Assembly (NCBI GenBank): GCA_012511005.1
Contig: JAAZGX010000228.1
Span: 1 to 5,243 of the forward strand
Reading direction: 5' to 3'
Length of the DNA stretch: 5,243 nucleotides
From: Clostridiales bacterium
GTDB lineage: Bacteria > Bacillota > Clostridia > Oscillospirales > Acutalibacteraceae
Made by a program: the position numbers and the translations under genes. Positions 1 to 5,041 of this stretch are shown here, in pieces. The notes under the pieces are model-generated. The model was given only the letters and a program-made list of their open reading frames with translations. It did not search any database and was not told the DNA's origin. How positions within the stretch are numbered: the first letter of the stretch is position 1; the number at the start of each line of letters is the position of its first letter.

Positions 1-214
1 GCTTGTTTATAACACCATTGGAATAAAGGTACTGCCCCAAACCGGCATAGTCATAATACACTTCATTAAACGTTTTTTCGCACTCTACCCCATTATCATC
101 ATGAAACATATATTGCCTTTTATCTTTGCCATTTTTCGAGCCATAAAGCACAACTTCTTTAACCGTTTTTAGGTCCGGTATTTTCTCCATGCTGTACTTT
201 TTTTTCTTTCTCAT
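1..214 (-). CDS. Probable AMP-forming acyl-CoA synthetase (long-chain fatty acid-CoA ligase type), N-terminal 71 codons only
   Basis: The gene reads leftward and runs off the window edge, so only the N-terminus is visible. It begins with a lysine-rich stretch (MRKKKKYSMEKIPDLK), then TVKEVVLYGSKNGKDK, and later KTFNEVYYDYAGLGQYLYSNGV. This pattern resembles the start of AMP-binding enzymes: a pre-domain helix, a short strand pair, then a 'tyr/thr-x-E-x-Y-x-x-v-x-x-lG-x-x-L-x-x-xG' helix. Such enzymes activate a fatty or other carboxylic acid with ATP and transfer it to CoA in the cytoplasm. None of the diagnostic core motifs (P-loop-like STG motif, adenylate-binding motifs) lies inside the window, so the family call rests on N-terminal resemblance alone. 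I chose the ATG at 212-214 because an AGGAGGG-like site ends 6 bases upstream; an in-frame ATG at 188-190 lacks one. The gene has its own consensus promoter. Substrate specificity cannot be judged. Confidence 0.6.
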   Translation of the reverse strand, partial: MRKKKKYSMEKIPDLKTVKEVVLYGSKNGKDKRQYMFHDDNGVECEKTFNEVYYDYAGLGQYLYSNGVINK

Positions 215-220
215 AATTTT

Positions 221-227
221 CCCTCCT
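221..227 (-). promoter_or_regulatory. Shine-Dalgarno site of the acyl-CoA synthetase gene
   Basis: On the minus strand an AGGAGGG match sits 6 bases before the ATG at 214. It decides the start in favour of this ATG over the in-frame one eight codons downstream. Confidence 0.8.
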
Positions 228-248
228 GTTATTAAATTCCGCCATTTT

Positions 249-277
249 ATATTATCCGATTGTTTTATACTTGTCAA
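249..277 (-). promoter_or_regulatory. Sigma-A type promoter for the acyl-CoA synthetase gene
   Basis: On the minus strand the -35 box is TTGACA (272-277, perfect consensus). A 17-base spacer follows, then the -10 box TAATAT (249-254, one mismatch). Transcription would start near position 242, giving a leader of about 28 bases before the start codon at 214. The promoter lies downstream of the L25 gene, so the synthetase is probably transcribed independently. I saw no convincing operator overlapping it. Confidence 0.8.
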
Positions 278-316
278 TAACTAACAATGATATTTAAAGA
301 TTTAATTTAATATGTT

Positions 317-340
317 TTGCCCCCAATCTTTAGGGGGCAA
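317..340 (-). terminator. GC-rich hairpin between the L25 and acyl-CoA synthetase genes, possible terminator
   Basis: TTGCCCCC (317-324) and GGGGGCAA (333-340) form a perfect 8-bp stem around an 8-base loop, about 50 bases after the L25 stop codon. In the L25 direction the stem is followed by AACATATTAAATT rather than a clean U-tract, so it is not a textbook intrinsic terminator. On the plus strand a T-run appears only about 9 bases past the stem. It most likely forms the 3' end of the L25 transcript or protects it, but this is an inference from position and stem strength. Confidence 0.5.
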
Positions 341-391
341 GGCTGCATTTTTTACATTTAATTATTACGGTTTGTTCAATGTTCTTTGGTC

Positions 392-1015
392 TTACTCCTC
401 TGCGTCTTCGCTTTGCTCGCCTTCTACTGCCGCAGCCTCTTCTTCAACATCGCCTTCATCCAAGGTTTCTTCAATTACGCGGCTGTCAACAACAGACACT
501 ACAAGCGTATCAAGAGGTGTAATTATTTCAATATTGCTGTCCTTTGCTATTTCAAGGTCTTCAACTCTTATGCTGTCACCAATATCAAAACCCTCAAGGT
601 CAAGCTCTATTCTTTCAATAAGGTGGGCCGGCAATGCGCGATAAGCTACCTCAAATTGAGGTTGCTGAACCATTCCTGATACCTTTTCTCTATTAAGAAG
701 TATAATTCTTGCAACACTTTCAACAACTTCATCTGCAATAAGCGCCTGAAAGCTCAAATGCTCTAACTCATAAGTAGCAGGTTTATATGTTGCCTCTCGC
801 AGTAATGCCATATACTTTTTGCCTAAAAATGAAAGTTCAAGCGTACTGCCCTTAGAATTCGTCTTAAAAAAACGGGTAATTTCCTTTTGCGGAATTTGAA
901 TGGATAAAGACTCCTCAAGATTTTTTCCGTATAACACCGCCGGTATAATCCCTTTTCTTCTGAGCTGTTTTGGCTTTAACTTTTCATCTCTGCTTTGTGC
1001 GTTCAAAATAAACAT
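392..1015 (-). CDS. rplY: 50S ribosomal protein L25 / general stress protein Ctc
   Basis: This 207-residue protein is the long, two-domain (Ctc/TL5) form of L25, which binds 5S rRNA in the central protuberance of the large ribosomal subunit. The N-terminal 5S-binding domain covers about residues 1-90 and carries the family motif LRRKGIIPAVLYGK (18-31). A beta-rich C-terminal domain follows to about residue 180, including the typical ALPAHLIERIELDLEGFDIGDSI stretch (split here as ALPAHLIERI, then ELDLEGFDIGDSI). The last 25 or so residues are a strongly acidic Glu/Asp/Ala tail, common in Gram-positive Ctc proteins. The length fits the family. The ATG at 1013-1015 has an AAGGAGA site 7 bases upstream. 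In Bacillus subtilis ctc is controlled by sigma B; here I see only a sigma-A type promoter. The gene lies 192 bases downstream of the methyltransferase gene, with its own promoter, so the two are probably separate units. Confidence 0.93.
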   Translation of the reverse strand: MFILNAQSRDEKLKPKQLRRKGIIPAVLYGKNLEESLSIQIPQKEITRFFKTNSKGSTLELSFLGKKYMALLREATYKPATYELEHLSFQALIADEVVESVARIILLNREKVSGMVQQPQFEVAYRALPAHLIERIELDLEGFDIGDSIRVEDLEIAKDSNIEIITPLDTLVVSVVDSRVIEETLDEGDVEEEAAAVEGEQSEDAEE

Positions 1016-1021
1016 ACTGTT

Positions 1022-1028
1022 TCTCCTT
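1022..1028 (-). promoter_or_regulatory. Shine-Dalgarno site of rplY
   Basis: On the minus strand AAGGAGA lies 7 bases before the rplY ATG. It sits just downstream of the leader hairpins, so changes in leader folding could in principle affect its exposure. Confidence 0.8.
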
Positions 1029-1043
1029 TTCTAACATCCGATT

Positions 1044-1090
1044 AAGCTCGTTTTATGATGAGCCTTTTCTTATACCTTTAATAAAAAGGC
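1044..1090 (-). other. Competing hairpin arms in the rplY leader
   Basis: In the leader RNA, GCCUUUU (1090-1084) can pair perfectly with AAAAGGC (1068-1062). Its inner part can instead pair with AAAGG (1079-1075). The 3' part of the AAAAGGCUC segment (GGCUC) can pair with GAGCUU (1049-1044) through GCUC and two A-U pairs around one bulged base. The long helix excludes the two short ones, which resembles a small two-state switch. The helices are short and AU-rich, and no U-tract follows, so any effect would be on translation. This may be chance. Confidence 0.25.
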
Positions 1091-1105
1091 ACAACTGTAT
1101 TTCAG

Positions 1106-1134
1106 ATAATAACATAAAAAAATGAAATATGCAA
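1106..1134 (-). promoter_or_regulatory. Probable sigma-A type promoter for rplY
   Basis: On the minus strand the -35 box is TTGCAT (1129-1134), then a 17-base spacer rich in T, then the -10 box TATTAT (1106-1111). The predicted start is near 1099, giving a leader of about 83 bases. The spacing is ideal and each box has limited mismatch, but the region is very AT-rich, so a chance match is possible. No sigma-B-like boxes (GTTT / GGGTAT type) were recognised. Confidence 0.55.
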
Positions 1135-1139
1135 ACACT

Positions 1140-1186
1140 CTAAACAACATAAATTTTATACATTATTTAATTATGTTTAGTTTTTT
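1140..1186. repeat. AT-rich imperfect inverted repeat between the methyltransferase and rplY genes
   Basis: CTAAACAACATAA (1140-1152) and TTATGTTTAG (1171-1180) form a 10-bp stem with a three-base bulge and an 18-base loop. A run of six Ts begins at 1181 on the plus strand. It therefore looks like a terminator for plus-strand transcription, while the gene ending just beyond it at 1208 is on the minus strand. It may still fold in the 3' end of the methyltransferase transcript. The stem is AT-rich and weak. Confidence 0.25.
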
Positions 1187-1207
1187 ATTAAAATGTGAAA
1201 ACTGCAT

Positions 1208-1702
1208 CTAAAGGACGCTTTCTATATTTGCTCCTTCAAGCTTTAACAAAGCTTTTTTCCTTTCAAGCCCGCCCGCATAGCCCGTAAGCTCTCCGCCGGT
1301 TCCTACTACTCTGTGACATGGTATTATAACGGATATCGGGTTATGCCCCACAGCCGTTCCCACCGCTTGAGAATATCCTTTCGAGCCGCCAATTTTAAGC
1401 GCAATTTTACCATATGTCGTAACGCTGCCGTAAGGTATCAAAGAAAGCTCATGCCAAACAGCCTTCTGAAAAGCCGTGCCCTTCGGCTCTACTCTTAAAG
1501 GAAACGGCGTGTTTTCACCTTCAAAATACCTCGTTAGCCATTTATCAAGCTCTGTGAACACTTTATTTTCAGGCTCTTTAATCCATAAATCTGTTATTTC
1601 CGGATAGTACTTTTGCCCAACGAACCAAAACCCGGTAAGCGCGCCGTTTTCTGCTGTAACCGTAACTTCTCCAAGCGGAGAGGTCAAATTCGTATACATC
1701 AT
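1208..1702 (-). CDS. ogt: Methylated-DNA--protein-cysteine S-methyltransferase (O6-alkylguanine repair)
   Basis: This 164-residue cytoplasmic suicide enzyme repairs O6-alkylguanine by moving the alkyl group to its own cysteine. The active-site motif IPCHRV is intact, with the acceptor Cys at residue 129 followed by His130 and Arg131. The usual C-terminal GYAGGLERKKALLKLEG stretch follows at 141-157. The N-terminal ribonuclease-like domain covers about residues 1-70. The DNA-binding helix-turn-helix region begins with GTAFQKAVWHELSLIPYGSV (75-94) and continues through TTYGKIA. At the position of the usual DNA-intruding arginine (AARAVG in human MGMT) this protein has Gln112 in YSQAVG. The length matches single-domain Ogt/AGT enzymes; there is no Ada-type metal-binding N-terminus. 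The first of two tandem ATGs (1700-1702) is chosen because AAGGGG lies 8 bases upstream. It is transcribed away from the MATE gene. The symbol could equally be given as adaB or mgt. Confidence 0.93.
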   Translation of the reverse strand: MMYTNLTSPLGEVTVTAENGALTGFWFVGQKYYPEITDLWIKEPENKVFTELDKWLTRYFEGENTPFPLRVEPKGTAFQKAVWHELSLIPYGSVTTYGKIALKIGGSKGYSQAVGTAVGHNPISVIIPCHRVVGTGGELTGYAGGLERKKALLKLEGANIESVL

Positions 1703-1710
1703 ATTATAAT

Positions 1711-1716
1711 CCCCTT
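1711..1716 (-). promoter_or_regulatory. Shine-Dalgarno site of the methyltransferase gene
   Basis: On the minus strand AAGGGG lies 8 bases before the first ATG of the tandem pair. I could not identify a convincing -35/-10 pair for this gene in the AT-rich sequence upstream. Confidence 0.6.
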
Positions 1717-1782
1717 TTTTATAAAATAAGATATTACATATATCTATTTTTCGCTTTTAAAACATTAAAAATACCAAAATAA

Positions 1783-1814
1783 AAGCAAATGAGCAATATA
1801 AGTCATATTTGCTT
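1783..1814. promoter_or_regulatory. Perfect 8-bp inverted repeat in the divergent intergenic region, candidate operator
   Basis: AAGCAAAT (1783-1790) and ATTTGCTT (1807-1814) are exact inverted copies separated by 16 bases. The right arm ends within the -35 box of the MATE promoter (1813-1818), a position suited to a repressor. Centre-to-centre spacing is 24 bases, a little over two helical turns. The protein that would bind it is unknown, and no regulator gene is visible in the window. Confidence 0.35.
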
Positions 1815-1841
1815 GCAAAACAAGATTATACAAGCTATTAT
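1813..1841 (+). promoter_or_regulatory. Probable sigma-A type promoter for the MATE transporter gene
   Basis: The -35 box is TTGCAA (1813-1818), the spacer is 17 bases, and the -10 box is TATTAT (1836-1841). Transcription would start near 1848, leaving a leader of about 36 bases before the ATG at 1885. An inverted repeat overlaps the -35 box. Confidence 0.6.
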
Positions 1842-1884
1842 ATAGTATAAATTAACCATTCACAAGGACTGGATACAAAGATAT

Positions 1885-3273
1885 ATGAAAGAATTTAAAA
1901 ATAATGTCGAAAACCCACTTGGTACAAAGCCCGTTGGCATTTTGCTTTATAAATTTGCAATACCAAGTATCATAGCTATGCTCGTAGGCGCGCTTTACAA
2001 TATTGTTGACCAATTTTTCATAGGTCAAAAAATCGGAGAATTAGGAAACGCTGCGACGAATGTCGCTTTTCCGCTTTCCACATCATGCATAGCAATAGCT
2101 CTATTATTCGGTATTGGCGGCGCTTCATCTTTTAACCTTTCTATGGGTAAGGGGGAGCATAAAAAGGCGGCATACTTTGTCGGTAACTCTATAACAATGC
2201 TTTTCGTTTTGGGTGTTATACTTACAATATTTACACAAGCCTTTCTTTCCCCTATGTTAAAATTTTTCGGCTCGCCTGAAAATGTTTTAGAATATGCAAA
2301 AACCTATACCGGTATTACATCGTTTGGTTTTCCGTTTCTAATTCTTGCAAACGGAGGCGGTCATTTAATAAGAGCGGACGGCGACCCAAAATTTGCTATG
2401 ATTTGTAATCTTTCGGGTGCAATTATTAACACAATTCTTGACCCGATTTTTATATTTTGGCTTGATATGGATATGGCAGGCGCAGCCCTTGCCACCGTAA
2501 TAGGTCAATTGTTCTCTTTCTTACTTGCCATTAATTATTTCAGGCGTTACAAAACAGTCCGCATCAAAAAGCATCACTTAATACCCAAATGGAGTTATAC
2601 GGGGCGTGCTATGGCGCTTGGGGCGGCGCCGGCTTTTAACCAAATCGCTATGATGATAGTGCAGATTACTATGAATAAATCACTTACTCATTACGGCGCA
2701 TTGTCTTCATACGGAGAGTCAATTCCGCTTGCAAGCGCCGGCATTATAAATAAAGTCGCCATGCTCTTTTTCTCCGTTGTAATAGGTATTTCTCAGGGTA
2801 TGCAGCCGATAGTCAGCTTTAATTACGGCGCTAAAAAGCTTGACAGAGTAAAAAAAGTGTATTCATTGGCAATACGCTATGGATTTATTATTTCGCTAAT
2901 TGCATTTTTAATGTTTCAGCTTATTCCAAAACCCATTATATCTATCTTTGGCAGCGGTACGGATAAATATTTTGATTTTGCCGTTTCATATTTCAGAATT
3001 TATATGTTTTTTACTTTTATAAACTTTATCCAGCCTATATCCTCCAACTTATTTACCTCAATAGGAAAGCCGAAAAAGGGAATTTTCTTATCACTTACGA
3101 GGCAAATCATATTTCTTTTACCCTTTATCCTTTTGCTCCCGCTTTTTATGGGTATTGACGGTATTATGTATGCGGGGCCTGCCGCAGACTTAATCGCCGC
3201 CGTAGTTTCCGTCTCAGTTGTTATAACGGAGTTTCGTAATAGGGGTAAAATAGAGCAGCGGCTTTATGCCTGA
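1885..3273 (+). CDS. MATE family multidrug/cation efflux transporter (MepA/DinF-like)
   Basis: The 462-residue product is an inner-membrane antiporter expected to export organic cations or drugs in exchange for Na+ or H+. Hydrophobic segments recur throughout and fit the usual 12 helices in two six-helix bundles; the length is typical. Family landmarks are the N-terminal ENPLGTKPVGILLYKFAIPS (9-28), LYNIVDQFFIG (37-47) with the conserved first-helix Asp42, GNAATNVAFP (54-63), and LIRADGDPKFAM after the fourth helix (about 161-172). The second half repeats the pattern with GISQGMQPIVSFNYGAKK (about 301-318). The style is that of the clostridial MepA-like group, but substrate cannot be inferred. 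The start lacks a strong Shine-Dalgarno site: AAGGA at 1864-1868 is too far (16 bases), and TGGA at 1870-1873 is weak, so translation may be modest. No better in-frame start exists before the TAG at 1843-1845. No terminator is evident before the metal-importer promoter. Confidence 0.92.
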   Translation: MKEFKNNVENPLGTKPVGILLYKFAIPSIIAMLVGALYNIVDQFFIGQKIGELGNAATNVAFPLSTSCIAIALLFGIGGASSFNLSMGKGEHKKAAYFVGNSITMLFVLGVILTIFTQAFLSPMLKFFGSPENVLEYAKTYTGITSFGFPFLILANGGGHLIRADGDPKFAMICNLSGAIINTILDPIFIFWLDMDMAGAALATVIGQLFSFLLAINYFRRYKTVRIKKHHLIPKWSYTGRAMALGAAPAFNQIAMMIVQITMNKSLTHYGALSSYGESIPLASAGIINKVAMLFFSVVIGISQGMQPIVSFNYGAKKLDRVKKVYSLAIRYGFIISLIAFLMFQLIPKPIISIFGSGTDKYFDFAVSYFRIYMFFTFINFIQPISSNLFTSIGKPKKGIFLSLTRQIIFLLPFILLLPLFMGIDGIMYAGPAADLIAAVVSVSVVITEFRNRGKIEQRLYA

Positions 3274-3309
3274 CAATTTAAATGAATAGCTTTGTTTGCG
3301 TTAAAATGA

Positions 3310-3339
3310 TTGACAGGGATGAGCGCATAGTTTTATAAT
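3310..3339 (+). promoter_or_regulatory. Consensus sigma-A promoter for the metal ABC importer operon
   Basis: Perfect TTGACA (3310-3315) and perfect TATAAT (3334-3339) boxes are separated by 18 bases, one more than optimal. The predicted start is near 3346. This lies only 11 bases before the ATG at 3357 but about 29 before the ATG at 3375, which also favours the later start codon. I found no Zur-like (TCGTAATnATTACGA) or MntR-like palindrome over the promoter. Confidence 0.8.
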
Positions 3340-3360
3340 ATTTATATATTGTATTTATGA

Positions 3361-3367
3361 AAAGGAG
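3361..3367 (+). promoter_or_regulatory. Shine-Dalgarno site that sets the start of the binding-protein gene at 3375
   Basis: AAAGGAG ends 7 bases before the ATG at 3375. It lies inside the first codons of the longer open frame beginning at ATG 3357, which itself has only AT-rich sequence upstream. The ribosome is therefore expected to begin at 3375. Confidence 0.88.
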
Positions 3368-3374
3368 CTTTTGT

Positions 3375-4256
3375 ATGCTTCAAAAAAGTAGACCTCGCAT
3401 ATTTTTAAGATTTATTTTTGCGGCGCTTGTAATTTTTTCTGTTTTACTTATGCCTTGTTGTATCCGTGAAGCTAATAGTGCAGATAAGCCGATTATAGCA
3501 GTTACTATAGTACCGGAGCATACCTTTGTAAAAGAGGTGTGCGGCGACCTTGTGCAAATAGTTACTTTAATATCGCCGGGGTACAGTCCCGAAAGTTACG
3601 AGCCTGCTCCAATTGAAATTGAGCGATTTTCCAAAGCCGATTTGTATTTCACTATCGGAGTTGCTGTTGAGGATATAAGTATTCTTCCGTCTGTTAAAAA
3701 GGATATTAAGGTTATTTCTTTACAAAATGAGGTATCTGCCGTTTATGCTGACAGAATGTTCAGCGAAAATAGCAGGGACCCTCACATATGGCTATCCCCA
3801 AAAAGAGTGAAAATAATGATAGCTGCTATCTCTCGTGAGGTTTCTGTACTTGACCCCGAAAATGCTGATATATATAATAAAAATGCTGAAAACTATATAA
3901 AACGGCTAAGCGAACTTGAAAAATACATTAAAAATGTTATAGGGCAAATGGAAAATAAGAAATTTATCGCGTTTCACCCTGCTTTCGGTTATTTTGCAGA
4001 GGACTTTGGATTAACTATGTACGCATTACAAGAGGAAGGCAAGGATGCCGTTCCCCGACATTTGCAGGAAATGATTGACCTTTCTAAAAAAGAGGGCATA
4101 AAAGCAATATTTTATCAAGAGGAAATTGACAGCAGACAGGCAAAAGCGTTTGCGGAGGAAATAGGCGGAAAGACCGTTAAACTTGCGCCGTTATCAGCAG
4201 ATTATATTGATAATCTGATTTTAATGGCAGATACATTGGCGGAGGTTATAAAATGA
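3375..4256 (+). CDS. znuA: Zinc/manganese-type ABC transporter substrate-binding protein (ZnuA/TroA-like, divergent ligand set)
   Basis: This 293-residue extracytoplasmic protein should capture a divalent metal for the permease encoded downstream. Residues 1-27 form a signal sequence (basic RPRIFLR, then a hydrophobic run to residue 26) ending at MPCC (26-29). The cluster A-1 solute-binding fold follows. Recognisable blocks are SPGYSPESYEP (67-77), ADLYFTIGV (88-96), DPHIWLSP (135-142), AFHPAFGYFAEDFGL (199-213) and IKAIFYQEEIDSRQAKAFAEEIGG (242-265). His137 and His201 match the second and third canonical ligands. The first canonical His (PGASPHTYEP type) is Glu73 here, and the usual Asp before PLS near the C-terminus is Ala271. 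The His-rich loop of Gram-negative ZnuA is absent. I recall related Firmicute proteins with the same pattern, so this is probably a clade rather than decay. Metal preference (Zn, Mn, other) is unresolved. The gene overlaps the ATPase gene by 4 bases. Confidence 0.88.
   Translation: MLQKSRPRIFLRFIFAALVIFSVLLMPCCIREANSADKPIIAVTIVPEHTFVKEVCGDLVQIVTLISPGYSPESYEPAPIEIERFSKADLYFTIGVAVEDISILPSVKKDIKVISLQNEVSAVYADRMFSENSRDPHIWLSPKRVKIMIAAISREVSVLDPENADIYNKNAENYIKRLSELEKYIKNVIGQMENKKFIAFHPAFGYFAEDFGLTMYALQEEGKDAVPRHLQEMIDLSKKEGIKAIFYQEEIDSRQAKAFAEEIGGKTVKLAPLSADYIDNLILMADTLAEVIK
4241..4246 (+). promoter_or_regulatory. Shine-Dalgarno site of the ATPase gene, inside the binding-protein gene
   Basis: GGAGGT lies 6 bases before the ATG at 4253 and within the last codons of the upstream gene. 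Together with the ATGA stop/start overlap it supports coupled translation. Confidence 0.85.
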
Positions 4257-5041
4257 GCGACAGTGCAAAAGCCAATTATGCTGTTGATGTAAAAAACTTA
4301 ACAGTATACTACGGCAAAATCCCTGCTATTTCAAATATAAAACTTAAAGTGCAAGACGGTGAATTCCTTGGTATTATAGGTCCGAATGGCGGCGGAAAGT
4401 CAACGCTTTTAAAGGCTATTCTTGGTCTTATTCCTATTACTTCCGGAAGTGTAAATATATACGGTAAACCGATTTTAGAAAACAGGAAGCTCATAAGCTA
4501 TGTACCGCAATTTGCAGCGATTGATAAGCACTTTCCTATTACACTTACAGAGGTAGTCCTTACCGGATGCTTAAAAAAGGGGCTGTCCCCTTTTTATAAA
4601 TATAGTAGTGAGCAAAAGGCTTTGGCAAATGAGCTTATAGAGAAAGTTGGGCTGTCTGCCCTTGCAAAGCGCCGCATATCTGAACTGTCAGGCGGGGAAT
4701 TTCAAAAGATGATTATAGCAAGAGCGCTTGCCGCAAAGCCTAAAATCCTGCTTTTAGACGAGCCTACCGCGAGTGTGGATACCACCTCAAGGGAGCAGAT
4801 TTATAATTTGCTTGAGGAGTTAAATAAAAGTGTTACGATAGTTTTAGTAACGCATGATTTGCTTGCGATTTCATCACATGTGCGCACATTGGCATGCCTT
4901 AATAGGGAGCTTGTATACCATGCAGAGCCGGAGCTTACAGAAGATGTGTTAAACGGGCTTTACGGTTGTCCCGTTGACCTTATTGCACATGGCATACCCC
5001 ACAGAGTATTAAAAGAACACGGGGAGGGGCACAATGATTAA
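4253..5041 (+). CDS. znuC: Zinc/manganese-type ABC transporter ATP-binding protein
   Basis: This 262-residue cytoplasmic ATPase powers metal import through the adjacent permease. All ABC motifs are intact: Walker A GPNGGGKST (43-51), Q-loop Gln86 in YVPQFAAID, signature LSGGEFQ (145-151), Walker B ILLLDEPTASVD (165-176, catalytic Glu170), and H-loop His201 in VTHD. The sequence style, including the YVPQ-x4-D-x2-FPIT stretch (83-97), is that of the ZnuC/MntB group. The C-terminal end, residues 235-262, contains GCPVDLIAHGIPHRVLKEHG and has His at 246, 250, 256 and 260, which may sense or touch metal, though this is speculative. The start has a GGAGGT site 6 bases upstream. It overlaps the binding-protein gene by 4 bases and the permease gene by 8, so the three genes form one operon. 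Mn transport is the main alternative. Confidence 0.93.
   Translation: MSDSAKANYAVDVKNLTVYYGKIPAISNIKLKVQDGEFLGIIGPNGGGKSTLLKAILGLIPITSGSVNIYGKPILENRKLISYVPQFAAIDKHFPITLTEVVLTGCLKKGLSPFYKYSSEQKALANELIEKVGLSALAKRRISELSGGEFQKMIIARALAAKPKILLLDEPTASVDTTSREQIYNLLEELNKSVTIVLVTHDLLAISSHVRTLACLNRELVYHAEPELTEDVLNGLYGCPVDLIAHGIPHRVLKEHGEGHND
5023..5029 (+). promoter_or_regulatory. Shine-Dalgarno site of the permease gene
   Basis: GGAGGGG, within a purine-rich run at 5021-5029, lies 4 bases before the ATG at 5034. It is inside the last codons of the ATPase gene, and the spacing is slightly short. Confidence 0.7.

Noticed and set aside
312..679. Two overlapping plus-strand open frames (312-644 and 386-679), one very serine-rich
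   Set aside because: They are antisense to the L25 gene. The serine run is the complement of the Glu/Asp tail codons, and neither has a ribosome site or family resemblance.
1140..1186. Terminator for the methyltransferase gene
   Set aside because: The T-run follows the stem on the plus strand, opposite to the gene. The stem is AT-rich and bulged, so I list it only as a weak inverted repeat.
1313..1498. Plus-strand open frame of 61 codons
   Set aside because: It lies antisense within the well-supported methyltransferase gene, without a ribosome site or recognisable protein.
1703..1790. Promoter for the methyltransferase gene on the minus strand
   Set aside because: Several TA-rich -10-like and TTG-type -35-like words occur, but no pair had acceptable spacing and quality.
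1885..3273. Resistance island or mobile element carrying the MATE gene
   Set aside because: There are no transposase, integrase, flanking repeats or obvious base-composition shift; it looks like ordinary chromosomal content.
3274..3309. Terminator between the MATE gene and the metal importer operon
   Set aside because: I looked for a stem followed by a T-run and found none; read-through from the MATE gene into the operon remains possible.
4309..4494. Minus-strand open frame of 61 codons
   Set aside because: It is antisense to the Walker A region of the ATPase gene and shows no independent coding signs.
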